Source: Cellvibrionales bacterium UBA4495 (GTDB taxonomy: Bacteria > Pseudomonadota > Gammaproteobacteria > Pseudomonadales > Porticoccaceae). From it: DNA of 9,350 nt. The notes beneath the pieces are model-generated. The model saw only the letters and a list, made by a program, of their open reading frames with translations, was not told the DNA's origin and searched no databases. Below, piece by piece: positions 6,001 to 9,350 of this stretch (the stretch's first letter is position 1; every line of letters begins with the position of its first letter). Location of the stretch: assembly GCA_002388905.1 (NCBI GenBank), contig DGNJ01000019.1, forward strand, positions 1,115 to 10,464, read 5' to 3'. A program made the translations under genes and the position numbers.

Positions 6001-9000
6001 CGACGGGCAGCGCATCGATGAGATCCGCTACGCGTACGGCAGCAATGCCGGTCCCTCCGGGCAGGGCGCTCATCTGAAGTTTAACTATGCCGGACGTAAC
6101 GACGATATTGCCGGTTACATCGCGGGTTATCAGTTCAAAACGGCAAAACGTTTGACATCCGTTCAGTCTTTCAATGGGGGAAACGAGTTGCGCAAGTACA
6201 AGCTAACCTATAATTCGCAGCACACCAGCGACAAGCTGAGCCGCCTTGCCTCGATACAAGAGTGCAAAGGCTCGACCTGCCTGCCGGCCACCTCGTTCAC
6301 TTGGAATTTGCCGCAACCCGGTTTCGCATCCTCCCATTCCAGTCAGATCATCATGAGTACACAGGACGATCGCACTGTGACGGACTATAAACCTATCGAT
6401 ATCAATGGTGATGGGCGCCTCGACCTGGTATGGAACGAGCCGGATTTCGATAACGACGGGGATATCCATGACCAGTACGGAAAATACGCCATAGCCGACG
6501 ACAATGGCGGTTTTGGCCCCATCCGGCAATTCTATGCGGATGGTGCCAATGTCAGTTCCTGGAATACCAACCGTATCAGGGTGATGGATTACAACGGCGA
6601 CGGTCGCCAGGATGTGATTGTCTACCTTCAGGGTATCTGGCGGGTTTATCTATCCCTGCCCCAGGCGGATGGCAGCTGGAAACTCTCCACCACGCCGATA
6701 AACACCGCCATGACTTCAAGAAATACCGCCTTCGCCGATATCAACTCCGATGGCTTGATCGATGCGGTTTATATTCAAAACGATACCACTATCGTTGCGA
6801 GGTATCTGGTACGGGACCAGAGCCAGCCCCTCACTTCCAACCAGTTTTACAAGTTCGGCGCCGCGATTACGCTCGGTACGGTGCCTGATCATGGTTTTTA
6901 TTTTGCCAACTACGGGGTCTACTCCGGAGCGGATTTCAACGGCGATGGCCTACAGGATATTCTTCTCGAGAGTTCCTTCACCTACAATTCCGACTTTCTG
7001 CATTACACCAATTATGTCGCTGATTACCTGGTAGTCGAGGAATCTGGTGTCGAAACATTTCACTCAGTCTTTGTCCAGGAGGATTTCGGACTCCAGACAA
7101 CGCGCAATGTCAAATTCGCTGATTTCAATCAGGATGGATTGACGGATATCCTGTACCACATTACCAGTGCCGGTCAGGACGAAAGCTGGTACTTCCGCGC
7201 CAGCACGGGGGCCGGATTCGGCCCGCAGCAAGCTGTCAGCGGCATGGCCGGAGCCGACTCTCAAACAGTACAAATCGTCGATTACAATGACGACGGCTAC
7301 GCGGATATTCTCTGGCACGATGTTGCAGCCGCTAAACTAAAAGCACTGGTATGGAATCCCTCAAGTGGTGGTTTCAATACCGCAATAGCGATCCGCAATA
7401 CCAATGGCAATGACAAACATGCCCATATTTATTTGGATATGACGGGCGACGGTATCGTTGATTACGTGAAAGTCCAGAGCGATACGTTGTCCACCTATCC
7501 TGGCACAGGCACCAACCAGCCTCGCAACCTGATCACAGGAATCACCAATGGCCTTGGCGCGGAAACCGATATCACCTATAAACCCCTGGGCATCAGCGGC
7601 CATTACGAACGACTGGGCATCGGTAGCACCACGACCGAGACGGAGTTTTGCTTTAACAACCCGTTCGCCAGTGGCTGCATTCCCTATACCATGACCCTGG
7701 CGGACACCGACACCTTCTACAGCGTCCTTAACGGTGGCTGGGGGTTGCCTTCGGGCAGCCAGACCCTGGGGAAAAACAAGCCCGTACTGGAACTCAATGG
7801 CCCCATCCCGGTAGTCACACGAGTCGACAGCAGCGCCCCCAAAGCGGGTTCATCCCCGGGCAGTGTCAATAATGGCGCCAAGAGTGCCATCGAGTACTTT
7901 TACGCGGAAGCCAAAATCCAGGCTTCCGGCCGGGGCTACCTGGGCTTTGAAAAAATCAAGACAAGGGATATCCAGACCCAGGTGGAGACCACCACTTCCT
8001 ATCGCCAGGACTGGCCCTTTATCGGTTACCCGATCAGCACCGAAGTACGCAAGGGCAATGGCGCTTTGGTCAGCTCCGCCACCAATACCTGGAAGCTCAA
8101 GGGCTGGCAGAGCGGCTGGCCGGGCTCGGCGGCCAACAACGGCACCGCTTCATTAGGGGCTGTCAAACCGTTTATCGAGCAATCCGTCGAGAAGACCTAT
8201 GACCTAAACAACGGCTCTCTGGTGCAAGCGGTCACCACCGAAAACGTGTACGACAGTTACGGGAACCCCACCCAGATTAAGGTGACCACAAGCGGTGGTG
8301 GTCGCAATTTCCAGAAAGTGACCGCCAACACCTATGCCCCGCCGGGGCTGGGCGCAACCTACAGCCAATCGAAGGGCCGGCTCTCCCACGCCGTGGTCAC
8401 CCACAAGCGGGATGAGGACGGCAACGGCAGTTACGAGAAAACGGCCACGCGCACGTCCAGCTTTGACTATTATACCTCCGGGGCGCTAAAAGGATTGCTC
8501 CGAACTGAGACGGTGGAGCCGGGTACTGGTTTCGCGATTGCCACCACCCACAGCTACGACAGCTTTGGCAACAAGGTGCGCGCAAAGACCGTGGCGGACA
8601 GCGTTACCCGCTGCGACGTGGATACGGCTGTCTATGACTCGCGCGGGCGCTACGTCAACACCACCTACGATTGTCTGGGCCGCAAGACTTCGGAGGTGGT
8701 TTCCCGCAACGCCTATGGCGCGCCCCTGGAAGTTCGCAACTTCACCGACGTCAATGGCACCGCCTACGTCACCAATTACAACCGTTATACCGCGAGGGGA
8801 ATCCGCTACTTCGAGGCGGATACCACCGGCGCCTGGCAGGCTACCACACTGCACAACGGCACCGGCGGCGTCTGTCCCTCGGGCACGGTGTACTTCAGCA
8901 AGGCGCGCTCCGCCGGTGGCGGCGAGAGCCGGGAATGCTTCGACAAGCTCGGTCGTAGCGTGGGCAGCGCCAAGAAGGGCTTTGCCGGCACCTGGATTCT

Positions 9001-9350
9001 CACCAGGACGGAGTACGACAACGTCGGCCGGGTCAAGCGCCGTTCGGAACCGTACTACAGCGGACAGGGTGCTTTCTGGACGAACCTCACCTACGACCTG
9101 CTGGGCCGGGTCACCCAGACCGTGCTGCCGGACAACAGCCAGGGCACGGTCAGTTACAATGGCCTCACCACGGTTACCACCAATGACCAGAACCAGAGCA
9201 AGACCGAGGTGAAAAACGTGCTCGGTCAACTGGTGCAGATCACCGACAACCTGGGCGGCACCGTCAGCTACCAGTACGATGCCCAGGGTAACCTCACGCG
9301 AACCACCGACAACGCGGGCAACGCCACGGTGATCGGCTATGACCTCCTGG
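3068..9350 (+). CDS. Giant secreted FN3-SpvB-VCBS-RHS repeat protein (partial, C-terminus beyond window)
   Basis: The frame is open for 2094 codons and leaves the window without a stop. Residues 1-31 look like a Sec signal peptide (hydrophobic core FCIFLCFVFLYIPAL, cut after LSA). Residues 32-127 form a divergent domain with a C-x7-C pair. Seven FN3-like domains fill 128-767, each with a conserved TVSWG-like strand and YRVRACN. A Pro-rich linker leads to a SpvB/TcaC N-terminal domain from about 797 (GSLSGNFRVNESGAATYSTP, ISLNYSSQGGNGLLGLGWSI). A VCBS/FG-GAP-like region with seven DxNxDG loops spans 1111-1465, then a TcaC/TcdB-like linker with GRGYLGFEKIKTRD at 1621, then RHS/YD repeats from 1728 (YDSYGN, YDLLGR, YDAQGN). 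Related RHS proteins fold into shells that hold a C-terminal toxin; whether one follows here is not visible. The FN3 stalk and signal peptide are unlike TcdB/TcC subunits, so a surface or secreted effector or adhesin is more likely (inference). Base composition is more AT-rich in the first 130 codons than later. A G8 run at 3833-3840 could cause slippage. It is divergent from gspC. Confidence 0.95.
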   Translation, partial: MKEGSLSSGSGSFRFCIFLCFVFLYIPALSAEPVLSASTSSSVTGNYTLNWSDISQYASGLTETLNYTSTVNILGYEISTPSGSYSFTNKPDGTYTYSITGLCQVYGSIVCVPPPNTFLITVEVLRVGVPSSINSPSVDDNGAFTVSWGASSGTAGSYKLQQQMNGGSWSQIYAGGNLSKAVSGLGDGTYKYRVQACNSAGCTGYRNSGTTIVASSPGVPSSISSPATDNNGAFTVSWGGATGNVDSYRLQQQVNGGGWNQIYSSTGLSKAVSGLGDASYKYRVRACNTVSTHTVCSSYRTSGTTIVANQPGVPPSITTPSSDSDGAFTVNWGTSAGSVDNYRLEQRLDGGSWSQVYSGAGTSKAVSGLSSGTYNFRVRACNQESTYTTCSGYQTSGDTMVASFPGVPGTMAVPAADDDGAFTVSWGASSGTVNDYELEQRQGSGAWAQIYVGAGLSHNISGLVDGVYDYRVRACNTEGCGAYQTASGTIVANAPGQPGAASINPDNSITGSHTVSWGAAAGTVDKYQVYRKINDANWTKVYEGVALSKAFSALADGEYRYWIRACNTVSTYDGCSAYATTPISTLAYVATPTGLTAPSGDITGAYTVSWQSGGGTATHYTLQEQVNGGPWSTIQDTAATSSSLSGQGDGTYGYRVRACNAIGCTAYTASQTLVVSMLGMPGDISGPATVTDQSTFTLSWADSTGTVNHYELEERPSSGNWTNIYSGPTASNAVATTAYGTFDYRVRACNNQGCTGYSPVYTVNVSLTEPPQAPPAPYDAIGNLTSLVSQAEIDASDQVGSLSGNFRVNESGAATYSTPVATAPGTAGVEPQISLNYSSQGGNGLLGLGWSIEGLSAVTRCRKTLHQDNSAASITWTAGDRFCLDGQRLLLAGGTYGAPDSTYKTEIDSFAVITAKGGTTGNPAYFKLERKDGSVSYYGNTADAKQKAGATANILTWAINKFEDSVGNPIWFTYANDSDGQRIDEIRYAYGSNAGPSGQGAHLKFNYAGRNDDIAGYIAGYQFKTAKRLTSVQSFNGGNELRKYKLTYNSQHTSDKLSRLASIQECKGSTCLPATSFTWNLPQPGFASSHSSQIIMSTQDDRTVTDYKPIDINGDGRLDLVWNEPDFDNDGDIHDQYGKYAIADDNGGFGPIRQFYADGANVSSWNTNRIRVMDYNGDGRQDVIVYLQGIWRVYLSLPQADGSWKLSTTPINTAMTSRNTAFADINSDGLIDAVYIQNDTTIVARYLVRDQSQPLTSNQFYKFGAAITLGTVPDHGFYFANYGVYSGADFNGDGLQDILLESSFTYNSDFLHYTNYVADYLVVEESGVETFHSVFVQEDFGLQTTRNVKFADFNQDGLTDILYHITSAGQDESWYFRASTGAGFGPQQAVSGMAGADSQTVQIVDYNDDGYADILWHDVAAAKLKALVWNPSSGGFNTAIAIRNTNGNDKHAHIYLDMTGDGIVDYVKVQSDTLSTYPGTGTNQPRNLITGITNGLGAETDITYKPLGISGHYERLGIGSTTTETEFCFNNPFASGCIPYTMTLADTDTFYSVLNGGWGLPSGSQTLGKNKPVLELNGPIPVVTRVDSSAPKAGSSPGSVNNGAKSAIEYFYAEAKIQASGRGYLGFEKIKTRDIQTQVETTTSYRQDWPFIGYPISTEVRKGNGALVSSATNTWKLKGWQSGWPGSAANNGTASLGAVKPFIEQSVEKTYDLNNGSLVQAVTTENVYDSYGNPTQIKVTTSGGGRNFQKVTANTYAPPGLGATYSQSKGRLSHAVVTHKRDEDGNGSYEKTATRTSSFDYYTSGALKGLLRTETVEPGTGFAIATTHSYDSFGNKVRAKTVADSVTRCDVDTAVYDSRGRYVNTTYDCLGRKTSEVVSRNAYGAPLEVRNFTDVNGTAYVTNYNRYTARGIRYFEADTTGAWQATTLHNGTGGVCPSGTVYFSKARSAGGGESRECFDKLGRSVGSAKKGFAGTWILTRTEYDNVGRVKRRSEPYYSGQGAFWTNLTYDLLGRVTQTVLPDNSQGTVSYNGLTTVTTNDQNQSKTEVKNVLGQLVQITDNLGGTVSYQYDAQGNLTRTTDNAGNATVIGYDLL
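3449..5368 (+). repeat. Seven tandem FN3-like domain repeats with cysteine pairs
   Basis: Repeats begin at 3449, 3719, 4001, 4283, 4553, 4838 and 5102, with lengths of 90, 94, 94, 90, 95, 88 and 89 residues. Most start G-V/M/Q-P, then GAFTVSWG, a YxLxQ/E strand, NGGSWxQIY, KAVSGLGDGTY, YRVRACN and a closing valine-rich strand. The pattern is that of a fibronectin type III sandwich; I call it FN3-like from this pattern, not from a search. Each repeat has two cysteines around the presumed F-G turn: C-x4-C in repeats 1, 4, 6 and 7, and C-x8-C in repeats 2, 3 and 5. Repeats 1 and 2 are closest to each other (shared QQQ-NGG-W-QIY and SKAVSGLGD), suggesting a recent duplication. The array probably forms an extended stalk outside the cytoplasm. 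Confidence 0.85.
3833..3840 (+). repeat. G8 homopolymer inside FN3-like repeat 2
   Basis: Eight consecutive G encode Gly-Gly-Gly in the NGGGW turn, where repeat 1 has NGGSW encoded without such a run. Loss of one G would bring a stop at 3918-3920 into frame; gain of one G would bring in the stop at 3883-3885. Either way only about 280 residues would be made. Runs of this length are known slippage sites in phase-variable surface genes, though one tract alone does not prove switching. Confidence 0.6.
5456..6300 (+). other. SpvB/TcaC N-terminal domain of the giant protein
   Basis: Residues about 797-1077. Family hallmarks are the opening G-S-L-S-G-N-F-R-V with an alternating G-A-A-T-Y strand, the P-G-T-A-G-V-E-P-Q-I-S-L-N-Y-S-S block, and G-L-L-G-L-G-W-S-I followed by an Arg-Cys. 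Then come GDRFCLDGQRL, KDGSVSYYGN and a WAINKFEDSVGNPIWFTY stretch, which match the order seen in bacterial SpvB/TcaC/RHS giants. In Tc toxins this region makes part of the hollow shell; it is not the ADP-ribosyltransferase part of Salmonella SpvB. Confidence 0.8.
6398..7462 (+). repeat. Seven VCBS/FG-GAP-like calcium-type loops
   Basis: The motif D-x-N-x-D-G-x-x-D followed by hydrophobic residues occurs at 6398 (DINGDGRLD), 6587 (DYNGDGRQD), 6737 (DINSDGLID), 6932 (DFNGDGLQD), 7121 (DFNQDGLTD), 7280 (DYNDDGYAD) and 7436 (DMTGDGIVD). The acidic pattern is that of calcium-binding loops in integrin-type beta-propeller blades. Seven loops fit a seven-bladed propeller, as found in the SpvB-linked part of Tc toxin B subunits. 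The last loop has Thr in place of Asn and may bind weakly. Confidence 0.8.
8249..9350 (+). repeat. RHS/YD repeat region, continuing beyond the window
   Basis: YD repeats start at 8249 (YDSYGN), 8555 (YDSFGN), 8633 (YDSRGR), 8666 (YDCLGR), 9014 (YDNVGR), 9092 (YDLLGR), 9275 (YDAQGN) and 9338 (YDLL, cut). KLGRSVGSAKKG and NVLGQLVQITDN are further degenerate units. Spacing is irregular at first and becomes denser near the window end, as is usual at the beginning of an RHS shell. The RHS core signature and variable tip are not reached. Confidence 0.88.

Noticed and set aside
5456..6300. SpvB ADP-ribosyltransferase activity
   Set aside because: Only the N-terminal SpvB/TcaC shell-type domain is matched; no ADP-ribosyltransferase motif such as an ExE pair in the right context was seen in the visible protein.
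8486..9229. Minus-strand open frame of 247 codons
   Set aside because: Antisense to the RHS region, where the plus frame shows YD repeats without break.

Overview
The window looks like chromosome from a moderately GC-rich gammaproteobacterium. The gspC-gspD order with a secretin of ordinary type II secretion layout supports this. A free-living marine or soil polysaccharide degrader of the Cellvibrio/Teredinibacter kind is my guess, not something the sequence proves. Coding DNA is clearly GC-rich, while the central intergenic region is AT-rich.

Layout: three real genes are visible, two of them cut by the window edges. On the minus strand, gspC (2233 to 1559) is followed by gspD (1559 leftwards past base 1), joined by a one-base TAATG stop/start overlap. 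This is the start of a type II secretion (T2SS) operon. From 2234 to 3067 lies an 834-base AT-rich divergent intergenic region with no convincing gene. It holds two 12-bp perfect palindromes, several promoter-like hexamers and an inverted pair of similar 21-bp elements, one facing each gene. On the plus strand, one uninterrupted frame runs from 3068 to the window end (2094 codons visible, no stop).

The giant plus-strand protein has, in order: a Sec-type signal peptide; a divergent cysteine-bearing domain; seven tandem fibronectin-III-like domains, each with a cysteine pair; a SpvB/TcaC N-terminal domain; a VCBS/FG-GAP-like propeller region with seven DxNxDGxxD calcium-type loops; a TcaC/TcdB-like linker; and RHS/YD repeats that continue past the window. 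The C-terminus, where related proteins carry the RHS core and a variable effector tip, is not visible.

How the genes may work together: GspC and GspD form the inner-membrane to outer-membrane conduit that exports folded periplasmic proteins. The divergent neighbour is a Sec-exported, probably disulfide-bonded, calcium-binding giant, which is a plausible T2SS client. The similar elements on both flanks of the shared intergenic region hint at common regulation. Both links are inferences. The most notable observations are this pairing, the two cysteine-loop classes in the FN3-like stalk, and a G8 tract early in the giant gene that could switch it off by slippage.
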